Source: Ureibacillus galli
Lineage (GTDB): Bacteria > Bacillota > Bacilli > Bacillales_A > Planococcaceae
Length of the DNA stretch: 64,000 nucleotides
Assembly (NCBI RefSeq): GCF_014836845.1
Contig: NZ_JACSQA010000004.1
Span: 62,001-126,000 of the forward strand
Direction of reading: 5' to 3'
Shown here piece by piece: positions 51,615 through 60,018 of the stretch. The notes under the pieces are model-generated. The model was not told where the DNA came from. It ran no database searches and was given only the letters and a program-made list of their open reading frames with translations. The first letter of the stretch is position 1. Every line of letters begins with the position of its first letter. Made by a program: the position numbers and the translations under genes.

Positions 51615-52400
51615 ATGAGGAATTTTACTAATGATAATACAGTCAGACGTTATAAAGCCCATGTAAGTTTAGTTGGAACAACCCAACTTCATTTACGAAA
51701 CCCTTATATTATTGCTTGGTGGTCAGCTGCCTTTCCTGGTTTTGGCCATCTCCTATTATCGAAATATTTAAGAGGTTATGCCCTTATTTTATGGGAACTT
51801 CTTGTGAACAATATGGCTCATTTAAATTACGGAATCATTTATACGTTTACCGGAAACTTTAAAATGGCGAAGGAAGTGTTAGAACCAAGGTGGCTCCTTT
51901 TGTATCTCCCAGTTTATATTTTCGGTATTTGGGACAGTTATCGGACTGCTGTGGATATGAACAAAGTTTTCATATTAGCGGAAAGGGAAAATGCTAATTT
52001 TAATTCTTACGTTATTGGAGCTGTAGAAGTGAATTATTTAGATAAAAGAAGACCGACCATGGCAGTATTTTGGTCTTTTTTAACACCAGGATTAGGTCAA
52101 TTGTATATTCACCGAGTTATTACAGCCATTTTTATGGTGTCTTCTATGATTGTTTTTGTCTACTTTTCTAATGTTCTTGTCGCAGTTCAGTTCCTATTCA
52201 TGGGTGAGATTAGCAAAGCGACTGAAGTCCTGAACCCACAATGGTTTTTATTTATTCCGTCACAGATTGGCTTTGGCGTTTATGATGCTTACATCAATAC
52301 AGTGGAAAACAATAAATTATATGATAGCGAACAACGAACATTTTTGAGAAAGAACTACAACCAATATCGAATAAAAATACCAACATCTGATGAGGTGTAA
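51615..52400 (+). CDS. Membrane protein with two repeated TM2-like halves
   Basis: A 261-aa protein built from two similar halves of about 90 residues. Half 1: AAFPGFGHLLLSKYLRGYAL, later KEVLEPRWLLLYLPVYIFGIWDSYRTAVDMNK; half 2: SFLTPGLGQLYIHRVITAIF, later TEVLNPQWFLFIPSQIGFGVYDAYINTVENNK (each given in parts). Each half has a PG[FL]G turn and two to three helices, recalling TM2-domain proteins. The start follows AGGGGGTG. Function unknown. Confidence 0.7.
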   Translation: MRNFTNDNTVRRYKAHVSLVGTTQLHLRNPYIIAWWSAAFPGFGHLLLSKYLRGYALILWELLVNNMAHLNYGIIYTFTGNFKMAKEVLEPRWLLLYLPVYIFGIWDSYRTAVDMNKVFILAERENANFNSYVIGAVEVNYLDKRRPTMAVFWSFLTPGLGQLYIHRVITAIFMVSSMIVFVYFSNVLVAVQFLFMGEISKATEVLNPQWFLFIPSQIGFGVYDAYINTVENNKLYDSEQRTFLRKNYNQYRIKIPTSDEV

Positions 52401-52404
52401 TCCA

Positions 52405-52866
52405 TTGCAAATAATTTCTACCTTTGAGCATTCAACATATCTTGAGTTAGCGATTACCGCAATAGAACAATTAGGGGTACAAAAAAGTGATATTCTCGCT
52501 GTCCCGCTTGTGAACCGAGCCCAGGAGAGAAGATTATTTGATTCACTTCATCGGGCTGACGGTATAAGTTTGTTTGATAAGGGAGCTGCCATTGGAACGG
52601 CGTTTGCGGTTATTGGAGCAAGTATCGGCTTTCAATTAGAGTGGGGTCCGATTTATTGGGGGTTGATCGGTGGAGCGGTTGGGTTTGTGATTGGTTTTTT
52701 GATTGATTACTTTATTAATAAAGTTATCCATAGAAGACAAAGAGTGTTAAAGGGAAAGCATTCAGAGGTCGTTTTAGTTATCAACTGTTCCAATGAACTT
52801 GCGGAAAAAGTAGAACAGTTACTTTGGGAGCACCTTGCATTAGGGGTAGCAAAATTAGAGGATTAA
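52405..52866 (+). CDS. Membrane protein with Gly-rich central helices
   Basis: A 153-aa protein: a soluble N-terminus (QIISTFEHSTYLELAITAIE, resembling a ferredoxin-like half), two helices with Gly motifs (GAAIGTAFAVIGASIGF and GLIGGAVGFVIGFLIDYF), then a soluble C-terminus with a beta-alpha layout. The layout resembles general-stress-type glycine-zipper proteins. TTG 52405 has GAGGTG 7 nt upstream, inside the end of the previous gene, so the two are coupled. Confidence 0.7.
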   Translation: MQIISTFEHSTYLELAITAIEQLGVQKSDILAVPLVNRAQERRLFDSLHRADGISLFDKGAAIGTAFAVIGASIGFQLEWGPIYWGLIGGAVGFVIGFLIDYFINKVIHRRQRVLKGKHSEVVLVINCSNELAEKVEQLLWEHLALGVAKLED

Positions 52867-52902
52867 CGAAAGGGGGTATAAAGTTGAATAAAAGTATATA
52901 AG

Positions 52903-52943
52903 AAAGTGCACGAACCCTTCATCGAGTTGTGCACTTTTTTATT
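52903..52943. terminator. Bidirectional terminator
   Basis: AAAGTGCAC with GTGCACTTT and a T run; it lies between convergent genes. Confidence 0.85.
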
Positions 52944-52947
52944 ACCT

Positions 52948-53709
52948 TTAAAATGAGTAAGATTCACCGTCGTATGGCACTAAAACATTGGATGAGAGAC
53001 CTTTTTCTTCAATGTAATGTTTTAATTCTTCCCGAGACAATGTCCAATGATTGACGGCTTCCATATGAACCGAAATGATTTTTGCTTCAGGAGCAGCCTT
53101 ATACACTTCATAAATGTCATCTTTCCCCATAACGAGGGAACCGCCTTGTAGAAATTGATTATCTCCAGCGTTGACGACAATAATGGCCGGTTTGTGGGTT
53201 TCGATTACTTCGTGAACTCCTTCATACCACACTGTATCTCCTGCAACATATAACGTTTTTTCCGTTGCATGTTTGAAGACAACGCCACACACTTGGCCTG
53301 CAAGTTTTAAAATTTCTCCTCTTCCATGCTCGCCTTTTGTTTTTATTAATTGGATATTTTCAAAGGCTGTATCCTTTTGTAAAACCTCGACATTATGGAA
53401 ATCGGCGTTCCGAATTTCTGTAGCATCCTCTTCATTTTGAGCGAAAATTTTCATATCCTTTGGCAAAGCTTCTTTAGCAACATCATCCCAATGGTCTAAA
53501 TGCAAATGGGTAACAATAACCGCATCGATATTTTGAACGATCTTGTCAATGGAAGTGGGCAACTCAACGATCGGATTATTTTGATCTTGTCTTGGTGAAT
53601 TAGGGAAAGGAGGATAAGTTCCTTTTTGCGCTAACATTGGGTCGATTAAAAACCTTTTCCCTCCATATTCAACAACAATCGTTGCATTTCGAATTTGATG
53701 TATCTTCAT
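52948..53709 (-). CDS. Metallo-beta-lactamase-fold hydrolase (UlaG-like)
   Basis: A 253-aa MBL-fold enzyme. The metal motif HLHLDHWDD is near residue 69, with an upstream FLIDPM and further metal ligands in GEHGRGE, VAGDTVWYE and SVHMEAVNHW. UlaG-type members hydrolyse lactones or phosphodiesters; the substrate is unknown. ATG 53709 has AAAGGAG 9 nt upstream; the ATG at 53715 is too close. It is divergent from an Lrp-type regulator that may control it. Confidence 0.85.
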   Translation of the reverse strand: MKIHQIRNATIVVEYGGKRFLIDPMLAQKGTYPPFPNSPRQDQNNPIVELPTSIDKIVQNIDAVIVTHLHLDHWDDVAKEALPKDMKIFAQNEEDATEIRNADFHNVEVLQKDTAFENIQLIKTKGEHGRGEILKLAGQVCGVVFKHATEKTLYVAGDTVWYEGVHEVIETHKPAIIVVNAGDNQFLQGGSLVMGKDDIYEVYKAAPEAKIISVHMEAVNHWTLSREELKHYIEEKGLSSNVLVPYDGESYSF

Positions 53710-53837
53710 ATTCATTCACTCCTTTTTTGAGATATTCGTTGATTCATGTATATTCTATATTAAGACCTATTTGTGGATACATAGAATAAATAAAGTCTTT
53801 TGCTTGTTTGACTTTATTAATGAAAGGAGTTTGTGAA

Positions 53838-54248
53838 ATGTTAGATCATACGGACATGCTGATTTTAGATGAACTATCCAAAAACAGCCGGCTCACTATG
53901 AAAGAGTTAGGGGAGAAAGTGCATTTAACGGGGCCCGCTGTTTCGACAAGGGTGGCGAAACTAGAGGATAGTGGCGTCATTGAAGGGTATACCGTTAAAG
54001 TGAATCAAGTAAAATTAGGATGTCCCATTCATGCTTTTATTACAATCTTTACGCAAAGCACCTATCACCAGCCTTATTTGGCGTTTATTAAAACCGAAGA
54101 ACAACACATCATCCATAATTATAAAATTAGTGGGGAAGGCTGTTACCTTCTTGAATGTCGATTTCCTTCCAACGAAGTGTTGAATCATTTTTTGACCGCG
54201 TTAAACGAACATGCGAACTATAAATTATCCATTGTGATTGATAAATAA
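53838..54248 (+). CDS. Lrp/AsnC-family regulator
   Basis: A 136-aa regulator: an N-terminal helix-turn-helix (LTMKELGEKVHLTGPAVSTR) and a C-terminal RAM-like domain (IHAFITIFTQSTY; YLLECRFPSNEVLNHF). It has the usual short Lrp size and probably senses an amino acid or other ligand. ATG 53838 follows AAAGGAG; the longer frame from 53808 lacks a site. It could control the divergent MBL hydrolase. Confidence 0.85.
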   Translation: MLDHTDMLILDELSKNSRLTMKELGEKVHLTGPAVSTRVAKLEDSGVIEGYTVKVNQVKLGCPIHAFITIFTQSTYHQPYLAFIKTEEQHIIHNYKISGEGCYLLECRFPSNEVLNHFLTALNEHANYKLSIVIDK

Positions 54249-54356
54249 CGAAAACAGAAGGGGGCATGATTTCGAAAAGGGATTATACCCCCTTCCTTTG
54301 GGGAAGGAAAGTTGGATGTACAGCGAGAACTAGTATAGGGAAAGGGGGATGTAGCG

Positions 54357-54548
54357 ATGGGACGTTATATTAGTATGTTTTTTCTAACGGTATTTACAGG
54401 GTTACTACTCATGTTTTTAATTCCGTTGGTATTCGGTAATTTAGTCGAAGGTGATGTAGTTCTATGTATTCTATTCATTATTTTTGGTTCCTTTATCATC
54501 ACCCAAATTTTTTACATAATCGAATTAATGAAGAAGGGCAGGAAATAA
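54357..54548 (+). CDS. 63-aa membrane protein
   Basis: A small protein of two helices (about 5-25 and 33-55) with a basic end (MKKGRK). The ATG follows AAAGGGGGATG. It is 12 bp upstream of the DinB gene, probably co-transcribed. Family unknown. Confidence 0.65.
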   Translation: MGRYISMFFLTVFTGLLLMFLIPLVFGNLVEGDVVLCILFIIFGSFIITQIFYIIELMKKGRK

Positions 54549-54560
54549 GGGGGACTCATA

Positions 54561-55031
54561 ATGAGGGAAGAACAATTATTTGAACAAATGAAATTGTGGC
54601 GTAAATGGACTGTTGATTTTCTTCGGACAATACCTGAAGAGATAGCGGACCAAATTCCAAATGGCCATCATAATAATATCCGCTGGAATGCCGGTCATAT
54701 TTTAGTAGGGTGGGATAATACAATGTTTCCCGCAGTTCACCTGGAAAGACAAATGCCTCTATCTTATCATTTGATGTTTCCGAGCGGGAGTAAACCTGAT
54801 AATTGGACAGAGCAACCTCCGTCAATGGAAGTACTAATAAAACAGTTGGAACAACAAGTACATGCGATTGAACAAGCTTGTAAAGGACACCTAGACGAAC
54901 GACTAAAAGAATCCTTTTTAGGTATGAAAACATTAGGGGACATGGTCGTTTTCCATATGAACCATGAAAGTTTGCACATGGGGATTGTTAAAAGTATGAA
55001 GCAGATGCTAATAAGCGTTGAACAAACGTAG
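54561..55031 (+). CDS. DinB-superfamily protein
   Basis: A 156-aa four-helix-bundle protein. The likely metal ligands are in NIRWNAGHILVGWDN and HMNHESLHMGIVKSM. The start follows AAGGGGGA. It is the second DinB-fold protein in the window (the other is at 32.7 kb) and belongs to another branch. The activity is unknown; some relatives are thiol transferases. Confidence 0.78.
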   Translation: MREEQLFEQMKLWRKWTVDFLRTIPEEIADQIPNGHHNNIRWNAGHILVGWDNTMFPAVHLERQMPLSYHLMFPSGSKPDNWTEQPPSMEVLIKQLEQQVHAIEQACKGHLDERLKESFLGMKTLGDMVVFHMNHESLHMGIVKSMKQMLISVEQT

Positions 55032-55054
55032 CCCAACGCTCGGTTAAAGTCTTA

Positions 55055-56107
55055 TTAATTCAAGTATTTTAAATCAATTGCTGATTCATAGGGTTTTAGA
55101 GGACGTCCTTCTTTTATTTTTTGAACGAAATCCGGATTTGCAAGTAGAGGACGTCCAAAGGCAGCAAGGTCAATAGTACCTTCCGCAATCGCTTTAGATG
55201 CAGTGTCTGGATTTAAATTTCCGACCCCAATGATCATACCATCCCAATATTTTCTCACGAGTTGATGAAAAGTCATATCATTCGCCATTTTTTCGGTAAA
55301 GTCATTTGTGGAAGGGTGTATAATTTGGAGCCCTACTTCGTGAAATACTTGAATAAAAGCCTTTATATTCTCTTCAGGCTTAGCCCATCTATAACCTGGG
55401 ATATCATCTTTTATTTCGGAAAATCGTATAATGGTTTTATCTTTACCAACTTCATTAATAACCGCCATTAATACTTCCTTCATAAAGGTTAAGCGATTTT
55501 GTAAATTGCTCCCGTACTCATCCGTCCGTTTATTCGTCACTTCAGAATTAAATTGATCAATTAAGTAACCATGGGCTCCATGGATTTCAACTCCGTCAAA
55601 ACCGGCCTTAATGGCGTTTCGAGCAGCTGAAGCATAGTCTTGAATAACTTCCTTGATATCCATTAAAGTCATTTCTTCAGGAATGTCATATGGTTTCCGC
55701 AATCGATGAACAAGTCCATCAGCCTTTATAGGAGAGGGTGCTTGTGGTGGCAATCCTCCAGTCAGTTCTCGATGTGTCAACCTTCCTACGTGCCAAAGTT
55801 GGGCAACAATCGTCCCACCTTCTTCATGAACAGCTTCCGTTACTTTCCGCCATGCCTCTACTTGGCTGTTCGTATATAGCCCAGGAACACCAAAAGTACC
55901 TTTGCCTCTAGGAGAAGGATTAATGCCTTCTGTAATAATTAGCCCAATCCCGTCTTTTGCTCTTTTCCGGTAGTAGTGGACAATATCTTCACCAACAGTA
56001 CCTGTTTCGTTATTAGCAAAGCTCCGTGTCATTGGTGCCATTACAATTTTTGTTTTCAAGTGCCAGTTACCAATCTGAGTTGAACTTAATAATTCATTGA
56101 TCCCCAT
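55055..56107 (-). CDS. Old-yellow-enzyme family NAD(P)H:flavin oxidoreductase
   Basis: A 350-aa TIM-barrel flavoprotein. The opening KTKIVMAPMTRSFANNETG, AQLWHVGRLTH, the catalytic HGAHGYLIDQFNSEVTNKRTDEYG region, and the C-terminal GVGNLNPDTASKAI and GRPLLANPDFV are typical of alkene reductases. It reduces electrophilic C=C bonds using FMN and NAD(P)H. The likely substrates are quinones or enones. It is divergent from an Lrp-type regulator 157 bp away, a probable regulatory pair. Confidence 0.9.
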   Translation of the reverse strand: MGINELLSSTQIGNWHLKTKIVMAPMTRSFANNETGTVGEDIVHYYRKRAKDGIGLIITEGINPSPRGKGTFGVPGLYTNSQVEAWRKVTEAVHEEGGTIVAQLWHVGRLTHRELTGGLPPQAPSPIKADGLVHRLRKPYDIPEEMTLMDIKEVIQDYASAARNAIKAGFDGVEIHGAHGYLIDQFNSEVTNKRTDEYGSNLQNRLTFMKEVLMAVINEVGKDKTIIRFSEIKDDIPGYRWAKPEENIKAFIQVFHEVGLQIIHPSTNDFTEKMANDMTFHQLVRKYWDGMIIGVGNLNPDTASKAIAEGTIDLAAFGRPLLANPDFVQKIKEGRPLKPYESAIDLKYLN

Positions 56108-56264
56108 GTTGTCCTAACTCCTTTATAAAAGTATTAACTTCTAGGGTTATTTTATATAATGAAAAGAAGGAGTTATATAGGAAAATCCAGTTTATAAAGT
56201 GCTATTAGTTTTAAATTAATTTTATTTTAAGTAATTTACTTAAAAAATAAAGGTGGTCGTTATT

Positions 56265-56705
56265 GTGGATGAATTGGATAAAGAAATCCTTTTGATTTTA
56301 CAGGAGAAAGGTCGAATTTCCATGACTGAACTTGGAAAAGAAGTAGCTCTCTCTCAGCCTGCAGTTACAGAGCGAGTGCGCAGAATGGAGGGAAAGGGAA
56401 TTATTGATCATTATCGGGCGATTGTAAGAGCAGAAAAAATAAACAAACCGATATCAGCCTTCCTGTTATTCCATACGAAAAGCTGTGAAAACTTTGTAGA
56501 ATTCTGCAATCAATCAAAGGATGTAGTGGAATTACATAGAATTAGTGGCCAATATAACTTTTTAGTAAAAGTAGTGACGGAAACCCTTCAATCCCTTGAA
56601 GCTGCCATAAACGAGATGGGGATTTACGGAGATTCAACAACATTAATCGTACTGTCTTCACCAATCGAAAATGATAAATTAATTCCAATAATTAAGAACA
56701 AATAA
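56265..56705 (+). CDS. Lrp/AsnC-family regulator
   Basis: A 146-aa regulator with a helix-turn-helix (ISMTELGKEVALSQPAVTER, residues about 18-37) and a RAM-type sensor domain (ISAFLLFHTKSCENFVEFCN). GTG 56265 has AAAGGTGG 8 nt upstream; the in-frame GTG at 56253 is inside that site. The divergent old-yellow-enzyme gene is a likely target. Confidence 0.85.
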   Translation: MDELDKEILLILQEKGRISMTELGKEVALSQPAVTERVRRMEGKGIIDHYRAIVRAEKINKPISAFLLFHTKSCENFVEFCNQSKDVVELHRISGQYNFLVKVVTETLQSLEAAINEMGIYGDSTTLIVLSSPIENDKLIPIIKNK

Positions 56706-56855
56706 TAAACTGATTTTGTATCCGCTATTTATGTTAAGTAGTAAAATTTAGTTAACGTAGTTGATCTACTAAATCAAGTACAGGTCCGATGTCTTTTTAA
56801 CTTCAAAACTGCTTATAGAATTATAGGTTTATCTTTCGAAATAGGGGGTGATCTA

Positions 56856-57086
56856 TTGAAAATTATTAAAGTAATATTGTTTATATCAGTTATAGCGATT
56901 TCATTATACGGTTTAACTACAGACGACTTTTCATATAGTCCTTTATCGGCCCTATTACTTGGGTGTGCTTTTTTAATTATCGGAATAGAAGAAATGGAGA
57001 AAAAAGGTAAAAAGAGTTGGGGTTATTATTTCATCACATTTTCGGTGTTATTTATAGTAATCGCTCTTGTCACGTACATTATATGA
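56856..57086 (+). CDS. 76-aa membrane protein
   Basis: A small protein with three short helices (about 2-18, 30-45 and 56-75) and a charged middle (EEMEKKGKKSWG). The start is TTG, after AGGGGGTGAT. Many Bacillus genomes carry small helix-pair proteins like this; the function is unknown. Confidence 0.7.
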   Translation: MKIIKVILFISVIAISLYGLTTDDFSYSPLSALLLGCAFLIIGIEEMEKKGKKSWGYYFITFSVLFIVIALVTYII

Positions 57087-57172
57087 TTAAAAGATAAGAG
57101 TCACAGATAGGTGTGAACTAAGTAATTGCTCAACTAGTGGTAATTCCTATTTCAGTGAGGAAGGGATTTGTG

Positions 57173-57571
57173 ATGAAATTTCAACAAACGGATTTCACGG
57201 AAGAACTAATGGAAAAGATCAAAAATACGGAATTGGCATTAAAAGGATACACCGAGAGTCTGTTAAAAGAGTATAAACCTACTTTTGCTAAAAAAGGTTT
57301 CGTTTTTGATGCGGGATTCCATCAAGAGGGCAACGACCCATTTATGCCTGGATACAGTTCCTCGGTTTCAATTGCAATCGCCGAGAAAAATAAAGAACTT
57401 ATTGACATACATACTATCAAAATATGGGAATGTGAACGTACTTTTCTAGGAATGCCCATTTCAAAAAAAATTCCCGGAAGTAACATTATCGGTGAATTAC
57501 TTGATGAACCATTAGAAGAGGTAAAGGAAGAATTGAAGGGATATATACTTGATGAATTTTTAAATGATTAG
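57173..57571 (+). CDS. Hypothetical 132-aa protein
   Basis: A soluble, acidic protein: an N-terminal helix pair (EELMEKIKNTELALKGYTES), a beta-rich middle (GYSSSVSIAIAEKNKELIDI), and a C-terminal helix (EPLEEVKEELKGYILDEFLN). ATG 57173 follows AGGAAGGGA. Not recognised; its size and layout resemble small immunity-type proteins, but no toxin gene is nearby, so this is not claimed. Confidence 0.65.
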   Translation: MKFQQTDFTEELMEKIKNTELALKGYTESLLKEYKPTFAKKGFVFDAGFHQEGNDPFMPGYSSSVSIAIAEKNKELIDIHTIKIWECERTFLGMPISKKIPGSNIIGELLDEPLEEVKEELKGYILDEFLND

Positions 57572-57613
57572 AGTGCGTTTGCACAACAACTATAAAAATT
57601 CTTGGGAATGTAG

Positions 57614-57660
57614 AAAAAGGATAGAAAGGACATTATTATTCTCTCCATCTATCCTTTTTA
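57614..57660. terminator. Terminator between convergent genes
   Basis: AAAAAGGATAGA with TCTATCCTTTTT, with a longer loop. Confidence 0.85.
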
Positions 57661-57678
57661 ATCTATTTCATAAATATT

Positions 57679-58209
57679 TCAGAAAACCAAGTATTCAAGA
57701 AAACGATTCTTAAGATGGATAATACTATCTACTATATACAAACCAAATGCATATAGTATAAAACCTATTATAAGAATTACTAACGATTTAAAAGAGCTTT
57801 TCCAGCCCCCGATATTTTTCCGGCGTAAAATGTAGTCCGTTATAAAAAATAAAACAGAGGCTAATAAACTAGCCCAAAGTAAAATTAAACCGAAAAGTAA
57901 GTGGAAAGCGAACGATATATAAATTTCGAATTTTTTGTTTGTATAGTTTGAAAGAAAACGTGCTATGTAATCACTTATAGTAGAAGTAATCGCGCCATAG
58001 ATGAAAATCATCGGAAAGCTGAATGCCATATATACTGGAGTGGCTTGCAAAAACCAAAACAAATATTCCCCAACAGTATCCAATTCATCATTAACCAAAT
58101 GAATGATTGTGAAAATCAATCCTAATAGCACGCCGAATAAGGAACTTGAAATAATTGCAGCTATCGTTTTTCTAGACAATATAAAACTAATTTCATGTTT
58201 TAAACTCAT
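57679..58209 (-). CDS. Membrane protein of unknown function
   Basis: A 176-aa protein with four helices (about 15-38, 56-75, 98-125, 142-163) and basic loops (RRKNIGGWK). The ATG follows AGGGGAGAGAG. No family is recognised; the helix layout resembles regulators of lipid or wall processes, but there is no motif. Monocistronic. Confidence 0.7.
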   Translation of the reverse strand: MSLKHEISFILSRKTIAAIISSSLFGVLLGLIFTIIHLVNDELDTVGEYLFWFLQATPVYMAFSFPMIFIYGAITSTISDYIARFLSNYTNKKFEIYISFAFHLLFGLILLWASLLASVLFFITDYILRRKNIGGWKSSFKSLVILIIGFILYAFGLYIVDSIIHLKNRFLEYLVF

Positions 58210-58369
58210 ATCTCTCTCCCCTTAGAGCCAATTCTTAACCGAGCTGATAAAAAGTCCTTTTCCATATTGTAACAGTTTGAATTGTTGTATGAAAATGCTC
58301 CATTTTAGAGGTGATTTCTCCCCTTATATCGAAACAAGTATTATCGGAAATTAATTTGGGGGATATGAA

Positions 58370-58891
58370 ATGTACATAACAACAGAGAGACTAATTATAC
58401 GTAAGTTTGAAGTCGAGGATTGGCAAGATGTCTACGAATATATTTCGGATCATAATGTGATGAAATATATTCCTGAAGGTGTCTTTACAGAAGAAGAAAC
58501 AAAAGAGTTCATTCAACAAAACATAGGGGAAAAAGCTGAGAAATTTGCGGTTGTATTAAGAAATGAGAATGTGGTTATTGGACACATCGCATTTTTTAAA
58601 TATTTTGGGGAGCATACATATGAAATTGGGTGGGTGTTTAATCCGAAGTATTACAATAAAGGGTATGCCTCAGAAGCAGCCCAAGCCGTTTTAAATTTTG
58701 GATTTGAAAAAATGAAGTTGCATCGAATTATTGCAACGTGTCAGCCAGAAAATATTCCATCCTATCGAATCATGGAGAAGATAGGAATGAGAAGGGAAGG
58801 CTATTTTAAAAAATGCATTCCATCAGGAAATGAATGGTGGGACGAATATTATTACGCGATATTAGGCGAAGAATGGGAAAGTAATAAGTAG
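58370..58891 (+). CDS. GNAT acetyltransferase, RimJ/RimL type
   Basis: A 173-aa enzyme with the standard elements: TERLIIRKFEVEDWQDVYEY, HTYEIGWVFNPKYYNKGYAS (acetyl-CoA loop), and RIIATCQPENIPSYRIMEKI. It acetylates an unknown amine. Start after GGGGGATATGAA. Single gene, followed by a good terminator. Confidence 0.88.
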   Translation: MYITTERLIIRKFEVEDWQDVYEYISDHNVMKYIPEGVFTEEETKEFIQQNIGEKAEKFAVVLRNENVVIGHIAFFKYFGEHTYEIGWVFNPKYYNKGYASEAAQAVLNFGFEKMKLHRIIATCQPENIPSYRIMEKIGMRREGYFKKCIPSGNEWWDEYYYAILGEEWESNK

Positions 58892-58901
58892 TCTATATGA
58901 G

Positions 58902-58944
58902 AAAAAGAGTTGACGATCATATATGGGTCGTTAACTCTTTTTTA
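58902..58944 (+). terminator. Terminator after the acetyltransferase
   Basis: AAAAAGAGTTGACGA with TCGTTAACTCTTTTT. Confidence 0.85.
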
Positions 58945-59054
58945 TTGTGTTTTATATCTTAACGCAAGTTGCCAAAAGCTCCGGTTGTTAGGTTTTTTTA
59001 TTCGCAAAAAAATTTTTTAAGACAATTTGTCTCCTTTTAAGGTTGATGACGGTA

Positions 59055-59098
59055 TTTATATAAGTGAAGACAATTTTACCTCAAGCCAAAGGAGAGAA
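59055..59098 (+). repeat. Leader repeat, copy 1 (before ORF6N gene 1)
   Basis: About 44 bp sharing ACAATTT, TCAAGC and AAAGGAGAGA in the same order and spacing with copy 2 at 59549-59591; the similarity continues into the following genes. Confidence 0.65.
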
Positions 59099-59104
59099 TT
59101 AAAA

Positions 59105-59542
59105 ATGACAATGAATCTGGAATATCACAAAGAACCCGTTTTTTTAACAAAAGAAGTGGCCGAGATGTACAAAACCACTCCAAGGCATATTGAGAATAAC
59201 TTCTTGCAACATGAAGAGCGATTTGAAGAGGGAGAACATTATTATTTAATTGAAAATGAAGAATTCAACATTTTCAAAACGGTGTATCCAAAAGCTGTAA
59301 ACGAATGGGAAAATCACGTTTATTTATGGACGGAAGAGGGATTGCTTAAACATGCCCAATTAATGAAAGGTATTCAAGCATGGGAAGTGTTTAACTACTA
59401 TATTTCCTATTATTTTAAAAATTCGAAGGAAGTAAAAGATGCCCTCAGCACTATTCAAAAAGCAGCTGATCAAATATTAAAAGAACGATTCCTTTATTGT
59501 TTAGCGAAGGAATTGTATAGCTATGACGTTCCATTTGAGTAA
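59105..59542 (+). CDS. ORF6N-domain protein 1 (phage-type)
   Basis: A 145-aa protein. Residues 8-95 match the ORF6N domain of phage antirepressors: FLTKEVAEMYKTTPRHIENN, EERFEEGEHYYLIENEEFNI, then HVYLWTEEGLLKHAQLMKGI. The C-terminus is a short helix. The ATG at 59105 follows AAAGGAGAGA; the frame extends upstream to 59027 without a site. ORF6N proteins bind DNA and often control phage genes. It has a tandem paralogue next to it. Confidence 0.8.
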   Translation: MTMNLEYHKEPVFLTKEVAEMYKTTPRHIENNFLQHEERFEEGEHYYLIENEEFNIFKTVYPKAVNEWENHVYLWTEEGLLKHAQLMKGIQAWEVFNYYISYYFKNSKEVKDALSTIQKAADQILKERFLYCLAKELYSYDVPFE

Positions 59543-59548
59543 ATCGAG

Positions 59549-59591
59549 ATTCATATAAATAAAAACAATTTCACTCAAGCTAAAGGAGAGA
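59549..59591 (+). repeat. Leader repeat, copy 2 (before ORF6N gene 2)
   Basis: Second copy of the leader described at 59055-59098, in the same place relative to the next start codon. Confidence 0.65.
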
Positions 59592-59598
59592 AGAAATC

Positions 59599-60018
59599 AT
59601 GATGATGAATATTCGATATCACGAACAACCCGTCTTACTAACAAAGGAAGTAGCAAAATTATATAGCGTTCTTCCAAAGGAAATAGGGAGAAATTTTCTG
59701 AAACACCTTGAGCGATTTGAAGAAGGGGAACATTTCTATTTACTAGAAGATGAGGAGCTGGAGATGTTTAAAAAAGAATATCCTAAAGCGGTGAGTAAAC
59801 AAGAGGATTATGTGTTTTTATGGACGGATAAAGGGCTCTATGAACATGCACGATTATTAAATGGAAAAAATGTATGGAGAGCTTATTGTGAATATATCTA
59901 TCACAATTTTGAATATTGGGAGAAAGTACAACGGATTATTCGTATTGTTCAAAACGCAGCAAGTTTTATAGAAACCCATCCATTTAGCAATGAATTAATG
60001 AGGGGGTGTAATAGGTAG
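59599..60018 (+). CDS. ORF6N-domain protein 2
   Basis: A 139-aa tandem paralogue of the previous gene. It has the same blocks: LLTKEVAKLYSVLPKEIGRN, ERFEEGEHFYLLEDEELEMF, YPKAV, YVFLWTDKGLYEHARLLNGK. The C-terminal helix differs from copy 1. Its TAG shares its last base with the GTG of the DnaD-like gene. So the two copies diverged after duplication and may bind different sites or form heterodimers. Confidence 0.8.
   Translation: MMMNIRYHEQPVLLTKEVAKLYSVLPKEIGRNFLKHLERFEEGEHFYLLEDEELEMFKKEYPKAVSKQEDYVFLWTDKGLYEHARLLNGKNVWRAYCEYIYHNFEYWEKVQRIIRIVQNAASFIETHPFSNELMRGCNR

Noticed and set aside
57173-57571. Immunity protein of a polymorphic toxin
   Set aside because: Size and composition would fit, but there is no toxin gene beside it and no recognisable immunity motif.
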